64,000 bases of DNA from Paenibacillus macquariensis (lineage in GTDB: Bacteria > Bacillota > Bacilli > Paenibacillales > Paenibacillaceae). The stretch covers positions 1-64,000 of the forward strand of contig NZ_FTNK01000020.1 of NCBI RefSeq assembly GCF_900156375.1, read 5' to 3'. The notes beneath the pieces are model-generated. The model saw only the letters and a program-made list of their open reading frames with translations. It was not told the DNA's origin and did not search any database. The translations under genes and the position numbers were made by a program. Shown here in pieces: positions 1 to 7,313 of the stretch. Positions within the stretch are counted from its first letter, which is position 1. Each line of letters begins with the position of its first letter.

Positions 1-245
1 GTATTACGCCAACGATTTAGACAATGCTTTGGCTTGTCACGACCAATGAAATCCAAGTCAAATCCAGCTTCAAGAAAGATCTCCATTGGAGTCTGTCCCT
101 TCTCGTAGGCTTTCACTGCGGCCAGCTTAAATGTGGGTGAATACGTAATGGTCTTCTCCCTGACATTCTGAACATGGGGATTTACCTCCAATTGCTTGAT
201 CTCATGTTCATTAAATATCTTTGAAGTTCCTCTCGCTTTGTTCAT
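1..245 (-). mobile_element. IS3-type transposase OrfA, N-terminal fragment (cut by window edge)
   Basis: The reading frame starts at ATG 245 and runs off the left edge without a stop. A GGAGGT ribosome site lies five bases upstream. The roughly 81 residues visible contain the segment TYSPTFKLAAVKAYEKG followed by PMEIFLEAGFD and CLNRWR, which I recognise from OrfA helix-turn-helix proteins of IS3-like elements in Bacillus and Paenibacillus. OrfA binds the element ends and supplies the N-terminus of the frameshifted OrfAB transposase. The element end probably lies between about 285 and 350, where an inverted repeat sits, but no terminal repeat could be verified because the other end is outside the window. 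Family assignment is moderately sure. Confidence 0.7.
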
Positions 246-288
246 AAATTGACCTCCGCTTTTTTAGATAATTCGATTAAAACACAAA

Positions 289-336
289 TGACCCGCAAGA
301 GGGTCACTTTTTTCAAAGTTTCCATCTTACGGGTCA
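289..336. repeat. Nested inverted repeat near the IS end
   Basis: TGACCCGCAAG at 289-299 is answered by CTTACGGGTCA at 326-336, with one mismatch. Within it, TGACCC (289-294) also pairs with GGGTCA (301-306). It lies between the transposase start and the 3' end of the neighbouring flavoprotein gene. It may be part of the IS terminal repeat or a structure limiting read-through into the transposase. No T-run follows, so a simple terminator is less likely. Confidence 0.4.
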
Positions 337-392
337 CAGTTCATTTTGCGAATGTACGTCGTCTTTTTGGATATATTCATTTCCAACTACTG

Positions 393-1448
393 TTAGGACT
401 GTATGACATTCAGGTTTGCACGACCCTCGTTTCCAATAGCTTTGTTTTTTTCAAAAAAACGAGCGTTATGAGAAGAAACGCCAGCCATATCTGAAGCAGA
501 CGGATCTAGATAAAGTTTTACACTATTAACAGCTAACACAGCATCATTAAAGGCACCAGCAATTAAACGAACCTTACTGCCATAAGTAATAAAATCACCA
601 GCTCCGAAAATCCCAGGGATACTTGTTCGCATCCGCGGATCAACAGACACACCATAGTCCTCTTTGTCTAAACCCCATTTCAGTAAATCCCCAAAATCAC
701 GATCAAATCCATGACTCACGATCACTTCATCGACTTCAATTTGTTCTATTTCACCAGTCTCAGAGTGTTCAAGAGCTACAGTTTTAATACGATCACCTTC
801 GCCATATAAGCGAGAGATACTATACGGTGTCATCACCGTAGCGGAAGTTTTCATTTGGGCTACAGGAAGCTCATGTGCAGTAAACTCATTTCGTCTATGT
901 ACCACAATGACTTGTTTCGCCAATTTCACAATTTCATTTGCCCAATCAACCGCGGAATCTCCTCCACCGGAAATAAGAACTCGTTGATCTTTAAATCTCG
1001 ATAAATCTGTAACTGTGTAGTGGAGATTATTCAATTCATAACGGTTCGCACCTTCAATATCTAACTTTTGAACTTGCGTCATTCCGCGACCAGCACATAA
1101 TAATATGGTGCGTGTAGAATGGAGTTCGCCTGTTTTGGATGTCAGAACAAAAATATCATCCTGACGCTCCATCTGAGCAATTTCCTGTCCTAGTACAAGG
1201 GTTGGATCAAATGTTCTAGCCTGTTTCTCTAAAGAATCTATTAATCGTTCACAGTGTATCGGATCAACGCCGCCAACATCCCACACTAACTTTTCAGGAT
1301 AGGTACGCATGAATCCCCCTAATTCCTCTTTCGCATCAATTAGTTTTGTACGCATTGCTCTCATACCGCTATAAAAAGCCGCATACATGCCTGCAGGGCC
1401 ACCGCCAATGATTGTAATATCATAAATATCGAGTTCTTTTGTGTTCAC
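393..1448 (-). CDS. Ferredoxin-NADP reductase-like flavoprotein (YumC/YcgT type), possible ferri-siderophore reductase
   Basis: This is a 351-residue two-domain pyridine nucleotide-disulfide-type flavoprotein without a redox CxxC. GGGPAG at residues 15-20 is the FAD Rossmann loop. GGGDSAVDWA near 160 binds NADP, and GAGDF near 290 is the second FAD motif. YumC-type enzymes pass electrons from NADPH to ferredoxin or flavodoxin, and relatives are implicated in releasing iron from siderophores. The GTG start directly abuts the stop of the upstream binding lipoprotein and has no clear ribosome site of its own. The two are therefore probably translationally coupled and share the Fur box at 2476-2490. 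That context favours a role in iron release. The last 15-20 residues after SSHNARF may be lengthened by the nearby IS insertion. Confidence 0.85.
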   Translation of the reverse strand: MNTKELDIYDITIIGGGPAGMYAAFYSGMRAMRTKLIDAKEELGGFMRTYPEKLVWDVGGVDPIHCERLIDSLEKQARTFDPTLVLGQEIAQMERQDDIFVLTSKTGELHSTRTILLCAGRGMTQVQKLDIEGANRYELNNLHYTVTDLSRFKDQRVLISGGGDSAVDWANEIVKLAKQVIVVHRRNEFTAHELPVAQMKTSATVMTPYSISRLYGEGDRIKTVALEHSETGEIEQIEVDEVIVSHGFDRDFGDLLKWGLDKEDYGVSVDPRMRTSIPGIFGAGDFITYGSKVRLIAGAFNDAVLAVNSVKLYLDPSASDMAGVSSHNARFFEKNKAIGNEGRANLNVIQS

Positions 1449-2456
1449 TTAAGGCACCAACTTTGCTACGATATAGTCAATAAGCTTGCTTGTTCCAATT
1501 GGACCTTTGGCTTGAATATAATCATTGGTACGTATTGGGAATACATCATTATTTTTGACGGCTTTCAGGCTTTTCCACAGAGGATTCTTTTCTAATTCCG
1601 CTAATGATTCTGAGCTATCAAAGTCCACCATACTTCTAGTTTCTAGGAAAATATAATCCGGTTTGATTTCCGGTAAAATTTCTAATGAAAACTGTGTGAA
1701 CCATACGTCCGAATCCTTAGTAACTTCCGGACTATTCAGCCCGAGAGTTTTATAAAAGAATTCACTAACATCGTCATCCGCTTTTGGACCTAAATAACGG
1801 TACCTGCTGGGTTCTACTCGAAGCACGAGTACGGTTTTATCACCAATCGCCTGATGAATTTTATCTTTAGCCTCATTCGCCTTCCGATCAAGAGCAGTTA
1901 ACAGTTTGTCCGCTTCGGCTTCTTTATTAAAAAGTACTGCCAGCTCTTTCACCGCTTCATGTACCCCGACACCTGCCTTTAGAGCGACTGTCGGCGCAAT
2001 TTTTGACAATTCATTATACACCTTGGTATCCAAACCTTCACCTGGCGTAATAATCATATCCGGCGATAAGCTGAGTAGTTGCTCTAGGTTGTATTCATAT
2101 TGCGTTTGCGAGATCAAGACAACCCCGTTTTTTTCCAAATAGGGCGTTCGATAATCAGGTTCAATCTCAGGAACGACTACACTCGACTGCGGGATAATTC
2201 CCATCTCGATTAAATCCTCTGCATAGCTCGAACTCGTGACAAGTATGTTTTTTGGAATAGCCGGGATGGTTACATCCCCAAACATATCGCTTACCACTCT
2301 TGTTTCTTTACCATCACTTACGGTTGTTTGATTACTATTACTTACTTTTTCCTCAGTGGAAGCTTCTTCTGGCTTATTTGCTGACTTAGAACATGCCGCT
2401 AAGACAAACACTAATAGCGTTATTCCTATCAACATAAATAATCGTTTTGACATCAT
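1449..2456 (-). CDS. Iron-siderophore ABC transporter substrate-binding lipoprotein
   Basis: This 335-residue protein belongs to the helical-backbone metal receptor family (FeuA/FhuD/YfiY type). A lipoprotein signal ends in LAAC with Cys22 as the lipid anchor, so it works on the outer face of the membrane. The mature part carries the family landmarks: VTIPAIPKNILV near residue 63, LSPDMIITPGEG near 130, and a C-terminal PLWKSLKAVKNNDVFPI block. A GGGGAGAG ribosome site precedes the ATG, and a perfect Fur box overlaps the promoter region. No permease or ATPase gene is adjacent, so it must feed a transporter encoded elsewhere. It resembles the binding domain of the AraC fusion next door, including the shared VLRVEP.RYRYLG segment, which suggests both recognise the same ligand. 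Confidence 0.9.
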   Translation of the reverse strand: MMSKRLFMLIGITLLVFVLAACSKSANKPEEASTEEKVSNSNQTTVSDGKETRVVSDMFGDVTIPAIPKNILVTSSSYAEDLIEMGIIPQSSVVVPEIEPDYRTPYLEKNGVVLISQTQYEYNLEQLLSLSPDMIITPGEGLDTKVYNELSKIAPTVALKAGVGVHEAVKELAVLFNKEAEADKLLTALDRKANEAKDKIHQAIGDKTVLVLRVEPSRYRYLGPKADDDVSEFFYKTLGLNSPEVTKDSDVWFTQFSLEILPEIKPDYIFLETRSMVDFDSSESLAELEKNPLWKSLKAVKNNDVFPIRTNDYIQAKGPIGTSKLIDYIVAKLVP

Positions 2457-2475
2457 CTATTCTCTCCCCTTTTAT

Positions 2476-2490
2476 TGATAATAATTATCA
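2476..2490. promoter_or_regulatory. Fur box (perfect 7-1-7)
   Basis: TGATAATAATTATCA is an exact match to the Bacillus Fur 7-1-7 palindrome. It is followed by a further TTATCA half site at 2491-2496. It sits 20 bases upstream of the lipoprotein start and predicts iron repression of the lipoprotein-reductase pair. Confidence 0.9.
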
Positions 2491-2570
2491 TTATCAAAGA
2501 TTATCAAATAAGAAGATATCATTCCATAGTACATGGTGCGTATTTAATTGGATTATTGTGCTCTATCATT

Positions 2571-4190
2571 TTAGTGGCTTATTAAGTTACTAACAATTTG
2601 ATCAATTATAATTTTTTGTCCATTGACTCCACAACCATCTACCCAAAGACTTGTATCAATATAGGAAACGTGATTGTTTTTGACTGCTTTTAAATTTCTC
2701 CACTGATCACTTTCCATAAGTCTCCCCATATTTTCGTCTGCACTAAAATTCTCCATCACACGTTTCTCCACGAATAGATACTCTGGATTAGCCATATACA
2801 ATTGCTCAATGGAACAAGGATTAAACCATGCCTCACCTGACTTTAAAGGCTCTGGAAGTGATAGATCCAACTTAGTATAGAGTAATTGAGATACTCCGCT
2901 TGAGTTCCCTCCTAAATATCGATACCCGAAAGGTTCCACTCGTAACACCATTACTGTAGCATTGGATTGAATAATGGGTTGTAATTGTTGCCGTGCTGCG
3001 TTTATTTCATTTTTCATTTGAATTTGGATTTTTTTCGCTTCTTCGTTCTTTTGAAATAAAGCGGCCAATTGACTAAGGAGGATATCTATCTCCATGGTTA
3101 GACCCGTTATTATTGGAGCGATTGTGCGCATTTTCTTCTTAATATCTTCCTTTAAAAAATGTCCAATAATTAATTCTGGCTGCTCTTGTTGAATTAACTC
3201 TATATTCGTATCATATTGCGGTACTTCCAGCAGTTTAACGTGATGCTTTTTAAATAGTTGTCGTTGATGTTGAGGTAATAGTAGAGGCGTTACCATTACA
3301 GCATGCGGTATTATACCTAATGCAATTAGAACTTCAGCACATAGTGGTGAAATCGATAAAATATATCGTTGATGTAATTGTTGAGCATAGTTTCTTGGTG
3401 ACACACCTGTAAAATGTTTGAAGCGACGACTAAAATAGTGAACATCTTCAAAACCTACCTTTTTAGCAATCTCTTGTGATTTCGCTGAAGTTAATAATAT
3501 TTCTTCTTTCGCACGAAAGATCCTATAATTTGCTAGATATTCTAATGGAGGTTTGCCACATCGTTCGCTAAATTTTCGAGAATAATGCCACTGACTTATT
3601 CCTGCAATTTGCGCTAATTGCTCGCGTGTTATCATCTCACCATAATGTTCCTGCATATAGCCAATGGAACGCAGAATTCCTTTTTCTGTCGTCTGCTCAT
3701 CACTCGATTGTTTTTGATATAAGTTTTTCAATAATCCATATAATAGATGCTGATTTCCGACCATAGATTCGATGACACTGCTAGGCAAATTTTCATTCAA
3801 ACCATCACTAATACTCGTCAAAAACCCGCCCGTTAGCTGCATAATTTGATAGGTGTTTCCTGCTGGAACATGCCAACTGAATTTAGAAGTTTTGCCTTCT
3901 GCATGGAGAGAAGAATATGTATTAAATTGAATTTGCCAACCTGCTAAATCCAAATTCCCTCCCTCTAAAACTTCAATGAATGAGTTCCTTTCAATAGCAA
4001 TTAAATTGCCAAAAGCGACTTGAACATGATGCCCATTAATATTCCAAATCGCTTGACCATCTGTAATAATGATTAATGTATTTGAAGTGAAATAATGAAT
4101 TTCCCCCGCAGTTATCCATTTATCTGTTATCGGTTCTGTGGACTCCCATTGAGCGATCCATCCAAGCTCATTTTGTCGTGATTTCAACAT
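2571..4190 (-). CDS. AraC-family regulator fused to a siderophore-binding domain (Btr-like)
   Basis: This is a 539-residue fusion. Residues 1-165 form a cupin-like sensor. About 170-270 are two AraC helix-turn-helix motifs (AQIAGISQWHYSRKF and AKKVGFEDVHYFSRRFKHFTG). About 275-535 form a complete siderophore-binding fold (LGIIPHAVMV, EQPELIIG, VLRVEPFGYRYLGG, WRNLKAVKNNHV). In Bacillus subtilis the same architecture is Btr (YbbB), which binds bacillibactin and activates feuABC. There is no signal peptide, so it is a cytoplasmic ligand sensor. The likely target is the adjacent lipoprotein-reductase unit, transcribed in the same direction. AGGAG at 4199-4203 precedes the ATG. A weak Fur-like sequence (4238-4252) lies upstream but matches poorly. 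Confidence 0.88.
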   Translation of the reverse strand: MLKSRQNELGWIAQWESTEPITDKWITAGEIHYFTSNTLIIITDGQAIWNINGHHVQVAFGNLIAIERNSFIEVLEGGNLDLAGWQIQFNTYSSLHAEGKTSKFSWHVPAGNTYQIMQLTGGFLTSISDGLNENLPSSVIESMVGNQHLLYGLLKNLYQKQSSDEQTTEKGILRSIGYMQEHYGEMITREQLAQIAGISQWHYSRKFSERCGKPPLEYLANYRIFRAKEEILLTSAKSQEIAKKVGFEDVHYFSRRFKHFTGVSPRNYAQQLHQRYILSISPLCAEVLIALGIIPHAVMVTPLLLPQHQRQLFKKHHVKLLEVPQYDTNIELIQQEQPELIIGHFLKEDIKKKMRTIAPIITGLTMEIDILLSQLAALFQKNEEAKKIQIQMKNEINAARQQLQPIIQSNATVMVLRVEPFGYRYLGGNSSGVSQLLYTKLDLSLPEPLKSGEAWFNPCSIEQLYMANPEYLFVEKRVMENFSADENMGRLMESDQWRNLKAVKNNHVSYIDTSLWVDGCGVNGQKIIIDQIVSNLISH

Positions 4191-4257
4191 CTCTAAAACT
4201 CCTATTCACCTGTTTATCTGGATTCTCACAGTATATGCGATAATAATTTACCTCTCG

Positions 4258-4490
4258 TCATCCCTGTTGATTCAACATGATTACTATCTCATCTATCACA
4301 ATCTCCGGTTCAGCATGATGTATATAATGTCCGCTACGTTCGGCAATTCGTTGCTTACTTGAATTTGATAGTCGTTGGAAATCTCCTTGGAGCTTTTGAT
4401 CTATTTCTAGTATTTTCTCATTAGGCATTCCCCTTCACCCCTATCGGGTAAACCTCTTGTGATAATAGTAAGAGGAAGGTTCTTGGGAAA
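4258..4490 (-). pseudogene. Alpha/beta hydrolase, C-terminal fragment with frameshift
   Basis: One frame reads KNLPLTIITRGLPDRGEG. It then shifts, near 4425-4435, to a second frame reading LEIDQKLQGDFQRLSNSSK and IAERSGHYIHHAEPEIVIDEI. Together these are the characteristic C-terminal third of small alpha/beta hydrolases, including the catalytic His in SGHYIH. The N-terminal nucleophile half is absent, so the gene is dead. Confidence 0.65.
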
Positions 4491-4729
4491 AGAAAACGTA
4501 GCGATTTGTTAATAGCTCTGTGGTTTATCAATTTTTTCACTATTCAACATCGGATTTTTAAAATATTCCTGATTCTCCGAGCAAGCTTTTCAGGCAAAAC
4601 TTCTACGTATGCCAGTTCCTTATATTCAGGTGCAGCATCAACGAGGTCTATGGTTAATTGACTCACGCGAAAATCCATCAATGGCAGGTACGTGTGTATC
4701 AATAATTAGCTGACCAAATAGATAGAAAG

Positions 4730-4766
4730 ATAGGTTTGTTATCGCATGTGGCGATAACAAACCTAT
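4730..4766. terminator. Perfect 16-bp hairpin, probable orphan terminator
   Basis: ATAGGTTTGTTATCGC at 4730-4745 pairs perfectly with 4751-4766 around a 5-base loop (ATGTG). On the minus strand it is followed by a T-rich stretch. It probably ended the gene whose remnant (ABC ATPase) lies just upstream on that strand. Confidence 0.55.
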
Positions 4767-4831
4767 GTTCCGACCAAGGGAACCAATTCACCGGATTATG
4801 CGCTTGTTGCAGCAAATCAAATACGGATTCA

Positions 4832-4987
4832 CAGCATATCCGCCAGTTCATTCACGCGCTCTGCTATAGCTGATTTAGTCCATTTTTTCATCGTCAATGG
4901 AAAAGCAATGTTCTCAAATACAGACATATGCGGATAAAGCGAATAGTTCTGAAACACCACCCCTATAAACGCATGGCCATAGGACTC
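4832..4987 (-). pseudogene. Sugar-type ABC transporter ATPase fragment (MsmK/UgpC-like)
   Basis: The frame reads [19 protein letters not shown] and AFPLTMKKW, followed by a regular helix and a stop. This is the Q-loop region of the MsmK/UgpC class of carbohydrate importer ATPases (consensus VFQNYALYPHMSV). Walker A, signature and Walker B parts are all missing, so about 50 codons of a roughly 370-codon gene remain. Confidence 0.7.
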
Positions 4988-5064
4988 TAACCGCGTAACA
5001 TGATTACCTAATACGAAACATATCTGCTTCTATCCAATGAACAAGCGTCTGAGGGCAACGATGT

Positions 5065-6096
5065 TCATTTAGCAGTCACAGCCAGTTTCGTGATTTTGTC
5101 GGCAATATCTTCCGCCTGTAATAGGGATGAGAATGAATCCGCCGCAAAATATTTCTTCATTTCAATCTCAATCACATGATGATTTTTGACAGCATTCAAG
5201 GATGTCCAGGTCACTGGCAGCTTGGGTGGCTCTTTACCATCAACTTTTAGCACAATGACGTAATCGCCTACATAATCGTTTACTGTCTCCCAAGACACTT
5301 CAACACGGTCCTCTTTTTTGTCAATGATTTCACTTTTTACTTTTTGGGTAGGGTTCAGACCCAAAATATCGTAAGCAGCTCTGCCTCCTCGTTCGCCTGA
5401 ATTGCCAATCACCATCAAAAATTTGTCTACAGTAACATAATCCACAATAGAGATAGTTGCATCTTTTGGAATTACATTTTTGATTTTACTGCGGGCAGCT
5501 TCCTTACGTTTTTCAAAATCTTCAATCCATTTTTGAGCTTCGTCCTGTCGACCTAAGATGTCGCCCATGGCCGTAATTTCTTCCGGGATTGTTGAGTATT
5601 GGCTTGTGTCAAACACGACAGTCGGCGCGATTTTGGAGTAATTTACATAGGCATCCTTATTCCAGGTTATAATCACATCGGGTGACAAATCCAATACCTT
5701 CTCGTATGAGATACTCCCATCCAAACCAATATCTTGAACCGTATCAGGTAAATAAGGCTTTAGGAAATCAGCAAAGTTCATTTGTGTACTCGACGCCCCA
5801 ACTGGCGTTACCCCTACAGCTAATACCGGCCCTAGGTCCCAGTCAACAACAACACGTTTTGGATGTTCAGGAACATTAACTTCCCCCATGACCGTTGAAA
5901 TTTTCCGCATGCCCGTATTTTCTTTGGCCTCATTGGAAGACGTATTTTGAACAGACTCCGCACTGTGATTTGAGTTTCCACCTGCTGAGCCTTGATTACT
6001 ATTTCGACTGGAGTTCCCATTCGTACAAGCTGCAAGTATCAGCGTAAAACATAACATCAGTGTTAACGCTATTTTCGATCTTGTTCCTTTCAACAT
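5065..6096 (-). CDS. Iron-siderophore substrate-binding lipoprotein (internal start within the AraC frame)
   Basis: ATG 6096 is preceded by AAGGAGA eight bases upstream and by a perfect Fur box, so this is a self-standing translation unit of 343 residues. The lipobox LAAC puts the lipidated Cys at position 24. Low-complexity Ser/Asn linkers follow, then a helical-backbone metal receptor domain: VNVPEHPKRVVV, LSPDVIITWN, and WTSLNAVKNHHVIEI near the C-terminus. It captures a ferric siderophore outside the cell. No permease is adjacent. The upstream AraC gene is in the same frame with no stop between, so a minority fused product is possible. Confidence 0.88.
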   Translation of the reverse strand: MLKGTRSKIALTLMLCFTLILAACTNGNSSRNSNQGSAGGNSNHSAESVQNTSSNEAKENTGMRKISTVMGEVNVPEHPKRVVVDWDLGPVLAVGVTPVGASSTQMNFADFLKPYLPDTVQDIGLDGSISYEKVLDLSPDVIITWNKDAYVNYSKIAPTVVFDTSQYSTIPEEITAMGDILGRQDEAQKWIEDFEKRKEAARSKIKNVIPKDATISIVDYVTVDKFLMVIGNSGERGGRAAYDILGLNPTQKVKSEIIDKKEDRVEVSWETVNDYVGDYVIVLKVDGKEPPKLPVTWTSLNAVKNHHVIEIEMKKYFAADSFSSLLQAEDIADKITKLAVTAK

Positions 6097-7047
6097 ATGC
6101 CTGTCTCCTTCTGTTTTTAATTGATAATGATTATCATCAATAATATAACAAGAAGAAGCATTTTTGCCCATGGAGGATACGAACCCCTGCCATGGACTAT
6201 CTGAACCGCCTAAGCTCTCCTTCACTTTCTTTTTGTATTGGCCTGGCGTCATCCCCACTTGCTTCTTGAAAAGACGTGCAAAATAAAATCCATCACTATA
6301 ACCTACGCTTAAAGCAATCTCCTGTGTAGTAGCATCCGTCCGAATAATTAATTCCTTCGCTTTAGCCATCCGCGCTTGGATCACATATTCGATAGGGCTT
6401 CGCCCCGTACGGTGTTTGAACTGCCTCGATAAATATTGAATGCTGTAATTCCATCTCTCCGCCAATGACTCAAGTGAAATAGACACATTGAAATGTTCGT
6501 GAATGTACTGAATGATCTCTTCTACCATATCCGTTTCCTTTGAAGCAACTCCCTGAAGCTTAAGCTGCTGGACAAGTGTATATACGAACTGATAAAACAA
6601 AATTTTCACATGAAAACGCTCCAAAATCTGTCTTCGATTCCATTCCTCATACATTGAATCCACGTGACGATATAAAAGGACCGGAGCAAGAGGCCGGCAG
6701 GCATAATGTAGCTGAAAGGGGTTGTTCAAGTGATATACCTTCAGGATTTCCTTACTAGCTTTGGCGGACATACTACCTCTATATAAAATGTAATAGTACG
6801 TGACCTCATCTTGTCCAACCTCGAAACTTATACTGCTTCCTTTTCCTGCATGCAAGAGATAAAACCGTTCAAATATATGTATACTACCATCCAGCCAAAT
6901 GGTGCCTTGTCCTTGCACTACATATATAAAACCATTCGCTGGAAGAAGATATTGCTGCGTCCCCCGGCTACTTATCACAAGCTGGCGAATGTCCACCAGC
7001 TGTATCGATGCATTGTCCCACATTTGGATATACTCTTCCCAGTTCAC
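5065..7047 (-). CDS. AraC-family regulator whose frame runs through into a siderophore-binding lipoprotein
   Basis: The open frame extends upstream to TTG 7149. The best start is GTG 7047, because GGGGGAG (7056-7062) lies eight bases before it and the earlier starts fall on a Fur-like box. Its first 317 residues are a regulator: a cupin-like sensor, then two AraC helix-turn-helix motifs (SLAERWNYSIQYLSRQF and ALSVGYSDGFYFARLFKKQVG). An ordinary family member would end shortly after GQYKKKVKESL. Here no stop occurs: the frame passes through a perfect Fur box (6122-6136), a ribosome site and the start codon of the next lipoprotein. The product could be a regulator alone (if translation or folding separates the parts), a 660-residue fusion with an internal signal sequence, or both. 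A lost stop codon is the simplest explanation. Confidence 0.7.
   Translation of the reverse strand: MNWEEYIQMWDNASIQLVDIRQLVISSRGTQQYLLPANGFIYVVQGQGTIWLDGSIHIFERFYLLHAGKGSSISFEVGQDEVTYYYILYRGSMSAKASKEILKVYHLNNPFQLHYACRPLAPVLLYRHVDSMYEEWNRRQILERFHVKILFYQFVYTLVQQLKLQGVASKETDMVEEIIQYIHEHFNVSISLESLAERWNYSIQYLSRQFKHRTGRSPIEYVIQARMAKAKELIIRTDATTQEIALSVGYSDGFYFARLFKKQVGMTPGQYKKKVKESLGGSDSPWQGFVSSMGKNASSCYIIDDNHYQLKTEGDRHMLKGTRSKIALTLMLCFTLILAACTNGNSSRNSNQGSAGGNSNHSAESVQNTSSNEAKENTGMRKISTVMGEVNVPEHPKRVVVDWDLGPVLAVGVTPVGASSTQMNFADFLKPYLPDTVQDIGLDGSISYEKVLDLSPDVIITWNKDAYVNYSKIAPTVVFDTSQYSTIPEEITAMGDILGRQDEAQKWIEDFEKRKEAARSKIKNVIPKDATISIVDYVTVDKFLMVIGNSGERGGRAAYDILGLNPTQKVKSEIIDKKEDRVEVSWETVNDYVGDYVIVLKVDGKEPPKLPVTWTSLNAVKNHHVIEIEMKKYFAADSFSSLLQAEDIADKITKLAVTAK
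6122..6136. promoter_or_regulatory. Fur box (perfect 7-1-7) inside an open frame
   Basis: TGATAATGATTATCA matches the Fur palindrome exactly and lies 26 bases upstream of ATG 6096. It is read through by the AraC frame as codons for IDDNHYQ-type residues, so an operator is doubling as coding sequence. Confidence 0.9.
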
Positions 7048-7133
7048 AATTTCTTCTCCCCCGTTTGACAACATGCTGAGCCTATTATTCAGCAATAAAT
7101 CCCTCTGCAATTCATTATGATGATATTCGATAA

Positions 7134-7148
7134 CGATAATCATTGTCA
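7134..7148. promoter_or_regulatory. Fur-like box upstream of the AraC regulator
   Basis: CGATAATCATTGTCA matches the Fur 7-1-7 palindrome at all but two positions. It lies about 87 bases upstream of the preferred GTG start at 7047. It overlaps the longest open frame start, an argument against that start being used. Confidence 0.65.
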
Positions 7149-7313
7149 ATTAGAATGGAGTATATTCATACCTTCAGCTCTTTCTTTTCTCATTTGATGG
7201 TATACAAAAAAAGAGTATATCATCCCCTATCCAGACCCACCCACAATCTATTAATCACTCTAGTTGATTTCCAACGATTCTAGTAATAAAATGAATGAAT
7301 CTCAAAGTAAAGG

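Larger units (their letters stand above)
4191..5064. other. Decayed intergenic stretch with gene fragments
   Basis: There is no intact gene in these 874 bases. They hold the 3' end of a frameshifted alpha/beta hydrolase gene, an unrecognised 44-codon frame (4544-4678, minus), a perfect hairpin (4730-4766) and a fragment of an ABC ATPase gene (about 4832-4987). All fragments are on the minus strand. Confidence 0.7.

Noticed and set aside
4238-4252. Fur-like sequence upstream of the Btr-like gene
   Set aside because: The right half (TTTACC) does not match the palindrome, so it is too weak to list as a site.
7048-7149. N-terminal extension of the AraC regulator to TTG 7149
   Set aside because: The extension is translated Fur-box DNA with no ribosome site. 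GTG 7047 has a strong, well-spaced one.
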